Of a DNA stretch of 10,125 nt, positions 1 to 6,538 are shown piece by piece (the stretch's first letter is position 1; every line of letters begins with the position of its first letter). Both the position numbers and the translations under genes were made by a program. The notes below the pieces were generated by a model that made no database searches, was not told where the DNA came from, and worked only from the letters and a program-made list of their open reading frames with translations. Where the stretch lies: positions 1 through 10,125 of the forward strand of contig CAJOQO010000183.1 of the NCBI GenBank assembly GCA_905236545.1. The letters are read 5' to 3'. This stretch comes from an uncultured Lachnospiraceae bacterium. Lineage in GTDB: Bacteria > Bacillota > Clostridia > Lachnospirales > Lachnospiraceae.

Positions 1-150
1 ATCGTGATTGCCTGCGGCATGTCGAAATATGACGGCGATACCGGTGTAGCGCCTGTGTTTGAACGCGCGGATCAAAACATGTATGAGAACAAAAGCGATC
101 TGAAAGCTCAAAAAATCAGAGAAAAAGGGGGATCTCAGTGCTCTCAGTGA
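1..150 (+). CDS. GGDEF-domain protein, C-terminal end only (5' part outside window)
   Basis: Reading frame 1 is open from the window edge to a TGA at 148-150 and gives 49 residues. The stretch IACGMSKYDG followed by VFERADQNMYENK is the typical last strand and helix of a GGDEF (diguanylate cyclase) domain, where family members show a serial 'hxxADxxMYxxK' ending. The active-site GGDEF loop lies upstream of the window, so catalytic competence cannot be judged. The protein ends in a short polar tail after the domain. Its stop overlaps the 3' end of a gene on the opposite strand by 7 nt, with no terminator between them. A second GGDEF protein lies at 7652-8782. Family assignment is recognition of the C-terminal motif only. 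Confidence 0.8.
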   Translation: MVIACGMSKYDGDTGVAPVFERADQNMYENKSDLKAQKIREKGGSQCSQ

Positions 151-449
151 CCGCTGGCGAACCATTCATTTATCTGATCCTGCACATCCCGGTCGATGCC
201 CGTTCTGGTCTGCAGAATCCTGTCGGCCGGCTGAAACGTAAGATCTGCCGTTACACCGACCTTCTCTTTGGAAACGGCATTCGCTGCCGTGATGACTTCT
301 TTTGCATCCGGAGGTGTACCGGTCTCCGAATAGGTGACCCAGCGAAGGCTGGTTTTACCGTATGCGCAGCATCCTGTTAATAAAACCATGAGAACCAGGA
401 GGATGCAAAAACGCAGGAGTTTAGGCTTGCAGCAGATCAGTCTGCTCAT
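144..449 (-). CDS. Short lipoprotein, probably truncated N-terminal part of an extracellular solute-binding protein
   Basis: 101 residues. A type II signal peptide is clear: basic start, hydrophobic segment at residues 11-25 and lipobox LLTGC with Cys27, so the product should be lipid-anchored outside the membrane. After the anchor, residues 35-76 (LRWVTYSETGTPPDAKEV, then GVTADLTFQPAD) resemble the start of ABC-transporter solute-binding proteins common in Lachnospiraceae, which normally run to roughly 450-550 residues. After residue 76 the likeness fades and the frame stops at residue 101, inside the end of the convergent GGDEF gene. Start ATG at 449 has an AAAGGAG site about 9 nt upstream, so expression is plausible. 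I read it as a 5' remnant left by a deletion. A genuine small lipoprotein is the alternative. No permease or ATPase gene is adjacent. Confidence 0.6.
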   Translation of the reverse strand: MSRLICCKPKLLRFCILLVLMVLLTGCCAYGKTSLRWVTYSETGTPPDAKEVITAANAVSKEKVGVTADLTFQPADRILQTRTGIDRDVQDQINEWFASGH

Positions 450-513
450 CTCACTTACTCCTTTATTATCTTGAACTTCATTTCGTCCTTCAGAAACTGC
501 AACGTGATTCAGT

Positions 514-548
514 TACTTTCATGTTACCAGATACAGTGAAGGTTACAA
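514..548 (-). promoter_or_regulatory. Candidate sigma-A promoter for the lipoprotein gene
   Basis: Read on the - strand: TTGTAA (548-543), 16-nt spacer, TAACAT (526-521) preceded by TG one base away (extended -10). Each hexamer matches consensus at 4 of 6 positions. Predicted start near 514 would give a leader of about 65 nt. Weak prediction from sequence only. Confidence 0.35.
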
Positions 549-606
549 TGCAAAAAACGTATTTGGAACGGTACCTCATGAAACAACCCTGAACAGATCT
601 TTGGTA

Positions 607-635
607 TTTACCTGCATATTTATTGGTAATATAAT
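607..635 (+). promoter_or_regulatory. Candidate sigma-A promoter for the lectin-sulfatase unit
   Basis: TTTACC (607-612), 17-nt spacer, perfect TATAAT (630-635). Predicted transcription start is near 642, giving a leader of about 100 nt before the ATG at 746. This is the best -10 element in the interval, while the -35 matches at 4 of 6 positions. Confidence 0.5.
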
Positions 636-745
636 GAATACAGCGCAAAAACCTGACCTCCACGCAAGCTTGCCTGCAAGCGGAAAGGAAGGATCCGGGA
701 CGATACCGCAATCATTATTTTGCTGCATAAAGGAGGTTCAAACAG

Positions 746-1720
746 ATGAGTACAGAGAGATCCGGGTTCATGAAGCATTTTTTGATCATGCTTCTCTTTA
801 CCGTCATTCTGACAGCGTTTACCGGCGGATCCGTCATGGCAGAACAACTGGTAAACATTCAGGAGGGTACCTACTATATTAAAGCAGTCAACGGAAATGC
901 AAAAGGGCAGGTGCTTTACTGGAATGAAAGTGCGAGCGATCAGAATACGTGTATGATGTTTGAATCATGCGGCGGATCACATGCGGAAAATGAAGTATGG
1001 TATATCACAAAGAACCGCAACTTTGATGATTACTATGGCATTTACCTGTACAAGGACTACAGGCCGAACATACAATACTGGAAGGATAAGTGTAAGCGCA
1101 TTGAGATTGACAATCTGACGGGCAGGGATCAGCCGTATCTTAGAAGCACGACCGGCCCGCACGTTTTCTGCGGCAGCTTTGGCAATCAGGATGATGCATT
1201 CCGTTTTTACTGCCAGAACGGTACCGGTTCCTACACCGACCTCATTATCGAGTCGCGTGAGGATCAGTACAGATTCTTCAGGCACAAAGAGGTCAAGGTT
1301 TTCCATGCTGATCTTATCTATGTAAAAGCAAACACGAAGCATGACACATCGGATAAGCTGTGGGAACTCATTCCGGTTAATTATGAAAAAAACATGACCC
1401 GGACAGCGCCCTCCGTTACTGCGCAGAAGAATGGAAAGGTATCCGTCGACTGGGACAGATTCCGCACCAGGATAAAGAACAGCAAGGTATGGAAGAGCGC
1501 GAAATACATCGAGATTCAGTACAGTACTGACAAGGAATTCCTGCAGAATGTTAAGACGAAAAAGATCAGGAAGGGAAGCGTAAACAAGGCAGAGGCGAAA
1601 TCGAAGCTGTCCAGACTCCAAAGGAAAAAGACGTATTATATCCGGGCACGCCTGATTGATGGAGAAGGCATCTGTTCGAACTGGAGCAAGACGATTGAGA
1701 TTGCGACAAAGAAAAGTTAA
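746..1720 (+). CDS. Secreted protein with ricin-like beta-trefoil region and C-terminal fibronectin type III domain
   Basis: 324 residues. An N-terminal signal peptide (basic start, hydrophobic 11-28, likely cleavage after VMA at residue 32) sends it out of the cell. No LPxTG or other wall anchor is seen. Residues about 36-210 carry repeated aromatic-glycine blocks (GTYYIKAVNG at 41-50, YGIYLYKDY at 97-105) that suggest a RICIN-type beta-trefoil carbohydrate-binding fold, without a perfect QxW signature. Residues about 220-324 look like one FN3 domain (WDRF near 236, IEIQYSTDKEF near 255, YYIRARLIDGEG at 297-308, NWSKTIEIAT near 312) and are unusually lysine-rich. Six cysteines follow the signal peptide. 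Start 746 is supported by AAGGAGG at 730-736; the internal ATG at 770 has no such site. It lies 30 nt upstream of the sulfatase and is probably co-transcribed. The lectin assignment is inferred; the FN3 call is firmer. Confidence 0.8.
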   Translation: MSTERSGFMKHFLIMLLFTVILTAFTGGSVMAEQLVNIQEGTYYIKAVNGNAKGQVLYWNESASDQNTCMMFESCGGSHAENEVWYITKNRNFDDYYGIYLYKDYRPNIQYWKDKCKRIEIDNLTGRDQPYLRSTTGPHVFCGSFGNQDDAFRFYCQNGTGSYTDLIIESREDQYRFFRHKEVKVFHADLIYVKANTKHDTSDKLWELIPVNYEKNMTRTAPSVTAQKNGKVSVDWDRFRTRIKNSKVWKSAKYIEIQYSTDKEFLQNVKTKKIRKGSVNKAEAKSKLSRLQRKKTYYIRARLIDGEGICSNWSKTIEIATKKS

Positions 1721-1733
1721 AGAGTTGTTTAAG

Positions 1734-1753
1734 AAAGGAGTATGTTGAAAATG
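1734..1753 (+). promoter_or_regulatory. Ribosome binding site deciding the sulfatase start
   Basis: AAAGGAG at 1734-1740 is followed by ATG at 1742 (1 nt away), TTG at 1745 and ATG at 1751 (10 nt away), all in one frame. One nucleotide is too short for normal initiation, so ATG 1751 is preferred, with TTG 1745 (4-nt spacing) less likely. Confidence 0.6.
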
Positions 1754-3730
1754 GGAAGAAAAAGGAAGATGGCAGGGGCGCTGGCCCTGGCAGCGGCGGT
1801 TGTGTTTCCTGGTATGAGTATCCCGGCTCAGGATCTTGGGCTGAATACGGATCAGAAGGAAGCGACAGAGTATACAAAAGCGGCGAATGATGAAGTCTAT
1901 GCGCTGCTGGACTTTGAGGATGAACGCGAGAGGGAAAACGCGGAACGCGGCCTGATCGCGGCACCGGACAGCCTGGAGATCACCACGGAGGACGGGAAGG
2001 TTGCCTGGAGCCAGGATGCTTATGCATTTCTGGATGAAGATGCACCGGACAGCGCGAATCCAAGCCTGTGGAGAAACACACAGCTGAACCATGTTTACGG
2101 TCTGTTTGAGGTGATGGACGGGGTCTATCAGGTCAGGGGTTATGACATGTCCAACATTACCTTCATCAAGGGTGAGACCGGCTGGATTGTTTATGATCCC
2201 CTGATGACAGTGGAGTGCGCCCAGGCGGCCTTTGAACTGGTGAAGGAGAACATCGGGGACTTCCCGATAAAGGCTGTCCTTTATTCCCATTCCCATGTGG
2301 ATCATTTCGGCGGTGTTGCGGGAATCGTTTCCGAGGAGCAGGTGGCGGACGAGGAGATCCTGATCATCGCGCCGGAAGGATTTGAAGAGCACGCGGTGAG
2401 CGAGAATGTTTATGCCGGGACAGCCATGGGCCGGCGGGCAAGCTATCAGTACGGCACACTGCTTGAAGGCGGCGAGAAGGGTTCTTTGTGCATCGGAATC
2501 GGCATGGGACAGTCCCATGGAACCACCTCTTATATTTCTCCGAATACGATCATTACGGAAACCGGGCAGAGGATGGTCATCGACGGAGTGATCATGGAGT
2601 TCCAGCTCACGCCCGGAACGGAAGCCCCGGCGGAGATGAATACCTGGTTCCCGCAGAAAAATGCGCTGTGGATGGCGGAAAACTGCACGGGAACCCTGCA
2701 TAATCTGTACACGCTCAGAGGCGCAGAGGTTCGTGACGGACAGGCATGGGCAAACTTCCTGATGGAGACGCTGAAGCTGTATGGCAATGATGTGGAGGTT
2801 GTATTCCAGGCGCATAACTGGCCGCACTGGGACAATGAAAATATCGTGGAGTATATCCTGAATACGGCGGCTGCATACAAGTATATCAATGACCAGACGC
2901 TGCTGTACCTGAATGAGGGATATACCAGCACCGAGATTGCGCATATGATTGAGCTTCCGGAAGACCTGAAAAAGAACTGGTACACCAGACAGTATTACGG
3001 TACGGTTGCTCACAACTCCAAAGCGGTCTACCAGAAATATATGGGCTGGTACGATGCGAACCCGATCCATCTTGGAGAGCTGGAGCCGACGGAGCGTGCA
3101 AAGAAGTTTGTGGAATATCTGGGCGATGTGGACGAAGTGCTCCGCAAGGCAAAGGAAGACTATGACAAGGGCGAATACCAGTGGGTCGCGGAGCTGACCA
3201 ATATGCTCGTCTTTGCGGATCCGGAAAACCAGGATGCGCGTTATCTGTGCGCGGATGCTCTGGAGCAGCTGGCCTACCAGGCGGAGAGCGGAACCTGGAG
3301 AAATGCCTATCTTTGCGCGGCGCAGGAGCTTCGGTTCGGTACCAATACGGATCCTGCTACCCGTGCGTCAACGAGCGGGGGAATCACTTCCCATATGACG
3401 CCGGAGATGATCCTGCAGTATCTCGGGATCTATACAGACAGCAACAAGATTGAGGATCTGAGCTTTACGGCAAATATCGTCCTGCCGGAAACGTCCTATG
3501 TACTCGTCGTCAAGAACGGCGTTGTCCTTTACGAACAGGGATCGCTCCATGAGCTGGCGGACGCTGTATGGACAACCAGCAGGGAAGGGCTGTTTGGTAT
3601 TGCGACGAACAACCGGGAAGTAATTGATTCGGAAGTGACACAGGAAGGTGACACCACCCTGCTGGATCAGCTGATGGAAGGGAACACAGTGGCTGATATG
3701 GATATATTCTTCCATATCGTTGAGCCGTAA
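1751..3730 (+). CDS. Exported alkylsulfatase, metallo-beta-lactamase fold (SdsA1/BDS1 type)
   Basis: 659 residues from ATG 1751, the usual family length. It should hydrolyse linear primary alkyl sulfates such as dodecyl sulfate to alcohol and sulfate. A signal peptide (MGRKRKMAG, then an Ala/Val-rich core ending near PAQ at about 27) predicts export. The MBL domain has the binuclear zinc motif HSHVDH at 180-185. Further ligands expected in the family are present: E291 in TPGTEAPAEM, E310 in AENCTGTLHNLYTLRGAEVRD (split here: AENCTGTLHN and LYTLRGAEVRD) and H355 in AHNWPHW. All seven are offset by a constant 11 from the SdsA1 numbering I remember. A helical dimerisation region follows, then a C-terminal SCP2-like sulfatase domain from about 540 (YLGIYTDSNKIEDLSFTANI region). 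It sits directly behind the lectin/FN3 gene and ahead of a strong hairpin. The true substrate in this organism is unknown; host or dietary sulfate esters are possible. Confidence 0.93.
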   Translation: MGRKRKMAGALALAAAVVFPGMSIPAQDLGLNTDQKEATEYTKAANDEVYALLDFEDERERENAERGLIAAPDSLEITTEDGKVAWSQDAYAFLDEDAPDSANPSLWRNTQLNHVYGLFEVMDGVYQVRGYDMSNITFIKGETGWIVYDPLMTVECAQAAFELVKENIGDFPIKAVLYSHSHVDHFGGVAGIVSEEQVADEEILIIAPEGFEEHAVSENVYAGTAMGRRASYQYGTLLEGGEKGSLCIGIGMGQSHGTTSYISPNTIITETGQRMVIDGVIMEFQLTPGTEAPAEMNTWFPQKNALWMAENCTGTLHNLYTLRGAEVRDGQAWANFLMETLKLYGNDVEVVFQAHNWPHWDNENIVEYILNTAAAYKYINDQTLLYLNEGYTSTEIAHMIELPEDLKKNWYTRQYYGTVAHNSKAVYQKYMGWYDANPIHLGELEPTERAKKFVEYLGDVDEVLRKAKEDYDKGEYQWVAELTNMLVFADPENQDARYLCADALEQLAYQAESGTWRNAYLCAAQELRFGTNTDPATRASTSGGITSHMTPEMILQYLGIYTDSNKIEDLSFTANIVLPETSYVLVVKNGVVLYEQGSLHELADAVWTTSREGLFGIATNNREVIDSEVTQEGDTTLLDQLMEGNTVADMDIFFHIVEP

Positions 3731-3743
3731 CTGAAAGAGGATG

Positions 3744-3782
3744 TTTCAGGGAAACACTGATATAATCAGTGTTTCCCTGAAA
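3744..3782. repeat. Perfect 18-bp inverted repeat after the sulfatase gene
   Basis: TTTCAGGGAAACACTGAT (3744-3761) pairs without mismatch with 3765-3782 around a 3-nt ATA centre. It starts 14 nt after the sulfatase stop. No T tract follows on either strand, so it is not a textbook intrinsic terminator. It may protect the mRNA 3' end, act with Rho, or bind a protein. A TATAAT string (3761-3766) happens to lie at its apex, with no -35 partner. Confidence 0.85.
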
Positions 3783-3786
3783 GGGA

Positions 3787-3932
3787 TTGTGGACCTGAGC
3801 CGGCCCCTGCCTGGCGGGGTGGGAAACATCAGCGGAAGCGGAAGCCTGCCGCGTCAGGTGCAAAGACTCAGATCCGGCCGTGAATAGAGTAACGAATCCA
3901 CGGCAGACTCTTTATCAGAATCAGCTTATTAC
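3787..3932 (+). ncRNA. Candidate structured 5' leader of xdhC (class not recognised)
   Basis: The 181 nt between the hairpin and the xdhC start hold no gene but several complementary segments. ACCTGA (3793-3798) pairs with TCAGGT (3854-3859), enclosing two hairpins: CCCC 3804-3807 with GGGG 3816-3819, and GCGG 3838-3841 with CCGC 3849-3852. Downstream, GCCGTG (3877-3882) pairs with CACGGC (3899-3904). AGAGT in its loop (3886-3890) can pair with ACTCT (3907-3911), an H-type pseudoknot arrangement, or alternatively GAGT with ACTC at 3866-3869. This looks like a switching RNA. I compared it by memory with molybdenum-cofactor, cobalamin, THF, purine and c-di-GMP riboswitches; only short, weak likeness to a B12-box (around 3839-3850) appeared. 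Structure is inferred from base complementarity only. Confidence 0.4.
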
Positions 3933-3966
3933 GAGAATAACAGGAGAATAACAGGAGACAAAAGTG
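3933..3966 (+). promoter_or_regulatory. Tandemly duplicated ribosome binding site before xdhC
   Basis: The 11-mer GAGAATAACAG occurs twice head to tail (3933-3943 and 3944-3954) and is followed by GAGA, so AGGAG appears at 3942-3946 and again at 3953-3957. The second lies 6 nt before the GTG start at 3964 and fixes that start; the first is 11 nt further up. Confidence 0.7.
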
Positions 3967-4884
3967 AACAGAAAAGACTCTTTCTTACAGGCATTGCAGG
4001 AAACGCTTGACGGCAGGACAGCGCAGCTTAAGTTCGAAGCAGACAACAGGTGCTATATCCGGAGGCTCATCCCCAGGGAGCGCCTGATTCTTCTGGGAGG
4101 CGGCCACATTGCCGTTCCGGTCTGTGAGATTGCGTCGCTTCTGGGATTCCTGGTTACCGTTGTTGATGACAGGCCTTCTTTCGCGAATCATGAGCGGTTT
4201 CCCCGTTCGGAAGCGGTAATCTGCGACAGCTTTGAAAACGCTATTGAACATCTGAATATCACGGCTTCAGATTATGTCTGTGTGCTGACAAGGGGACACA
4301 GGTGGGATGCGGAATGCCTGCGCAGGATTCTGAGCGGAATCTATCCCTTCTATCTGGGAATGATCGGATCCGGAAGACGGGTCAGAGGACTGCTGGAACG
4401 ATTAAAAGAGGAAGGATATGACGAGGAAAAGCTGTCTGCAATCTATACGCCGGTCGGCCTGAAAATCAATGCTCAGACGCCGGCGGAGATCGCGGTATCG
4501 ATCTGTGCCCAGATCGTTCAGAGGAAAAGAAGCGATGGTCAGTCAGACAGCGGGGATATTCTGAAACGGACGGATACCGATCCGGAGCTGCTTCGGTTTC
4601 TGGGAGAAAATGACGTTCCGACGGTGTGCATGATTGTCATCGCCACGAAGGGCTCTACGCCGGTTCGGAGTGGGGCAATGATGGCTGTCGACAAGACAGG
4701 ACAGACAAGAGGGACAATTGGAGGCGGGTGCGGCGAAGCGCAGGCCCTGTCTGATGCCCGAAGCCTGGCAGGAACCGGTAAAAGCCGTGTGATCCGCGTC
4801 GATATGACGAATGATGTCGCAATGGAGGAAGGAATGGTCTGTGGAGGGACGATGGATGTCCTGATGGAAGATATCGATTCATGA
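3964..4884 (+). CDS. xdhC: XdhC/CoxI-family accessory factor for molybdenum hydroxylases
   Basis: 306 residues from GTG. XdhC proteins carry molybdenum cofactor, support its sulfuration and insert it into xanthine dehydrogenase-type enzymes in the cytoplasm. The Rossmann-type XdhC_C domain comes first: LLGGGHIAVPV at 43-53, TVVDDRP at 65-71, LTRGHRWD at 108-115, GMIGSGRR at 132-139 and the hallmark NAQTPAEIAVSI at 169-180. The CoxI-like domain follows: ATKGSTPVRSGAMM at 227-240, GTIGGGCGEAQAL at 250-262 (Cys256) and GMVCGGTMDVLMED at 290-303. This order is reversed relative to the proteobacterial protein but is common in Clostridia. No hydroxylase, selD or moco biosynthesis gene is in the window, so its client enzyme lies elsewhere. 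It is preceded by a structured leader and followed after 72 nt by the M15 peptidase gene. Confidence 0.92.
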   Translation: MNRKDSFLQALQETLDGRTAQLKFEADNRCYIRRLIPRERLILLGGGHIAVPVCEIASLLGFLVTVVDDRPSFANHERFPRSEAVICDSFENAIEHLNITASDYVCVLTRGHRWDAECLRRILSGIYPFYLGMIGSGRRVRGLLERLKEEGYDEEKLSAIYTPVGLKINAQTPAEIAVSICAQIVQRKRSDGQSDSGDILKRTDTDPELLRFLGENDVPTVCMIVIATKGSTPVRSGAMMAVDKTGQTRGTIGGGCGEAQALSDARSLAGTGKSRVIRVDMTNDVAMEEGMVCGGTMDVLMEDIDS

Positions 4885-4956
4885 GATCCATTCTGTCATC
4901 CGGATCGCCCGCTGCTTTATTGAAAGGATCAGATTGTTCCGGAAAGGCGGAGGGAT

Positions 4957-5715
4957 ATGTTATTAAAAAGAGCAATTGCAAAAAACCTGCGGTCTGTGCT
5001 GGTGGCAGGAGTATTATCTGTCATGATGGGATCAATTGTCATGGGTTCGACAGACGAAACGGAAAAGGCGGCATCCCGGGAGGGTTTTTCCATTCAGGAA
5101 ATCTCGGATGACCTGTTTGAAAGAATGAAAGGGGGCAATACCTATAAAGAGGACTGTATTGTTCCCAGAGAGGATCTCCGTTATCTTCTCGTACTGCACA
5201 AGGACAAGGAAGGCAATCCCCATCAGGGTGAGATGGTTGTACACAAACTGATTGCGGAAGACGTTCTGGAGATTTTTGAGAAGCTTTATGACGCGGAGTA
5301 TCCCATAGAGCGGATGGTGCTTCCGGATAACTATATGGCGGATGATGAGACGATGATGCGTGACAACAATTCATCCTGCTTTAACTTCCGGTTCATCTCA
5401 CATACGGACAAAATCTCAAAACATGGACTGGGGATGGCAGTCGATATCAATACGCTGTACAATCCGTACCATAAGATCGTGACGAAGGATGACGGCACGC
5501 AGGAAGAGGTGATAGAGCCTGCCACAGGAGCGGCTTATCTGGACAGGACGAAGGACTTCGATTATAAGATCGAAAAAGATGACCTGTGCTATCAGCTCTT
5601 TCTCGAAAAAGGCTTCGAATGGGGCGGAGAATGGACAGACCGAAAGGATTACCAGCATTTTGAGATGCCTTCAGAGGTAACAGAGAAATATTCGCAGATG
5701 TATGCAAAGCCGTGA
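4957..5715 (+). CDS. Exported M15-family peptidase (D-Ala-D-Ala carboxypeptidase / L-Ala-D-Glu endopeptidase type)
   Basis: 252 residues. The N terminus (LLKRAIAKNLRSV then a hydrophobic run to about residue 30) is a signal peptide or membrane anchor, so the enzyme acts on peptidoglycan outside the membrane. The zinc site of clan MD M15 peptidases is complete: HGLGMAVDIN at 156-165 supplies H156 and D163, and DYQHFEM at 231-237 supplies the third ligand H234, with D231 three residues ahead as the likely general base, as in Ply500-type enzymes. GFEWGGEW at 219-226 is the usual strand before it. Cys67, Cys141 and Cys211 remain after the signal. The start has GGAGGG only 2 nt upstream, so AAGG at 4944-4947 may do the pairing. 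It lies 72 nt behind xdhC with no terminator between, though no functional link is evident. Stem-peptide bond specificity is not predictable. Confidence 0.85.
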   Translation: MLLKRAIAKNLRSVLVAGVLSVMMGSIVMGSTDETEKAASREGFSIQEISDDLFERMKGGNTYKEDCIVPREDLRYLLVLHKDKEGNPHQGEMVVHKLIAEDVLEIFEKLYDAEYPIERMVLPDNYMADDETMMRDNNSSCFNFRFISHTDKISKHGLGMAVDINTLYNPYHKIVTKDDGTQEEVIEPATGAAYLDRTKDFDYKIEKDDLCYQLFLEKGFEWGGEWTDRKDYQHFEMPSEVTEKYSQMYAKP

Positions 5716-5751
5716 GTCCGAAAACGGTGCGGAGAAGAAAGAATACAGCTG

Positions 5752-5800
5752 AGTATGTTAAAAGAGGGCAGTATCTGCAAGCTCCTTACAGATACTGCCC
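5752..5800 (-). terminator. Intrinsic terminator of tcdA-ylmH, overlapping the ylmH 3' end
   Basis: On the - strand GGGCAGTATCTG (5800-5789) pairs perfectly with CAGATACTGCCC (5777-5766); an inner AAG/CTT helix extends the 12-bp stem. The downstream side reads TCTTTT (5765-5760). The 5' arm encodes the last four residues of YlmH, and the stop codon (5788-5786) is in the loop. There is no T tract on the + strand, so it is mainly a - strand terminator. Confidence 0.85.
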
Positions 5801-6538
5801 GATCTGTATGCACAGATTTCCTTTTCTGGTCTGCCTGACAGGCCCGATATAACGGAATTTTCCCTGATGGCGCACGGAGACTTCTTCGTTTCCGCGCAGC
5901 TGCACGGATGTACTTTGCGCTGTGCGGCCATTGATGAAAACCTGCCCGTTCCGGATCAGTTCCTGCGCTTTCGACCGGGAGAGCCGGTGTACCTGGGCGA
6001 CCACGGCGTCAAGGCGGTTTGATCCGGCCTGGATCTGCCGGGTGACCAGCTTCGGCTCCAGCCCGGCAGGGAGGGAACCGGCCGGTTCTGTATGTACACT
6101 CGTATGCTTTACACGGGTCAGGTTCTGTGACAGATAATCCGCCATCACAGACGTGCACATGACATAGCCGGTTGCCTGATCGATCAGGATATCACCGATG
6201 ACCCTGCGATCGATTCCAAGGTTCAGGATTGCACCGAGGAAATCCCGATGCGTAAGCATGTCCGCGAATTTTTCCATGAGGGGACGGATGCGCAGGATTG
6301 TGAGGGGGAAGGGCTCTTCGTATCCCAGAATTTCCGGATTGCCAAAGCGGATCATGACGCGGGAGGCTCCTTCAAAGCCGCCATAAGCCTGCATCCCACA
6401 GGCTGGCAGACCAAGCGAAAGCACATCAGAGTACTCTGCCTCGTTCAGAAAATCTGTAAACACATATCTGGATTCCTGCCAGGAGGCTTCTTCCAGCTGC
6501 CGGATCCTCTTCAGGAATACCTGCTGTTCCTGATTCAT
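5786..6538 (-). CDS. ylmH: YlmH-family S4-domain RNA-binding protein
   Basis: 250 residues, full family length. YlmH is a cytoplasmic RNA-binding protein that associates with ribosomes; in Bacillus subtilis it has been linked to ribosome-associated quality control and it sits near division genes in many Bacillota. The N-terminal region (about 20-150) shows the family signature HRDFLGAILNLGIDRRVIGDI (97-117; given here as HRDFLGAILNLG and IDRRVIGDI) after a poorly conserved lead. The S4 domain spans about 173-235, with SNRLDAVVAQVHRLSRSKAQ (173-192) and IRNGQVFINGR (195-205). Start ATG 6538 overlaps the tcdA stop by ATGA, with GGAG at 6549-6546 inside the tcdA end giving 7-nt spacing. Translation is therefore probably coupled. 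Here the gene is away from the division cluster. Confidence 0.92.
   Translation of the reverse strand: MNQEQQVFLKRIRQLEEASWQESRYVFTDFLNEAEYSDVLSLGLPACGMQAYGGFEGASRVMIRFGNPEILGYEEPFPLTILRIRPLMEKFADMLTHRDFLGAILNLGIDRRVIGDILIDQATGYVMCTSVMADYLSQNLTRVKHTSVHTEPAGSLPAGLEPKLVTRQIQAGSNRLDAVVAQVHRLSRSKAQELIRNGQVFINGRTAQSTSVQLRGNEEVSVRHQGKFRYIGPVRQTRKGNLCIQIGQYL

Larger units (their letters stand above)
450..745. other. Gene-free divergent interval between the lipoprotein gene and the lectin-like gene
   Basis: This 296-nt stretch separates two divergent genes. It holds the two promoter candidates listed separately, three GTTAC direct repeats between 512 and 546, and a small inverted repeat (GCTTGC/GCAAGC) near 670 in the leader of the + strand gene. 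The short frames open across it lack ribosome binding sites and family-like sequence, so I see no gene here. Confidence 0.6.

Noticed and set aside
1566..1964. 132-codon - strand frame spanning the lectin/sulfatase junction
   Set aside because: Ser/Pro-rich shadow of the two sense genes with no ribosome binding site.
977..3070. A 697-codon open frame on the - strand across the lectin-like and sulfatase genes
   Set aside because: It is antisense to two well-supported genes that share a frame, has no ribosome binding site and its residues (Arg/Leu/Ile-rich, no domain) match no family; it reflects codon bias of the sense genes.
3761..3766. Perfect TATAAT as a -10 promoter for xdhC
   Set aside because: It lies at the apex of the perfect hairpin, and the 17-nt upstream position (AGGATG) is not a -35 element.
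3800..3880. Cobalamin or molybdenum-cofactor riboswitch
   Set aside because: Only short B12-box-like strings (for example CGGAAGCCTGCC) are present; the remaining conserved core segments are not seen and the gene is not a cobalamin gene.
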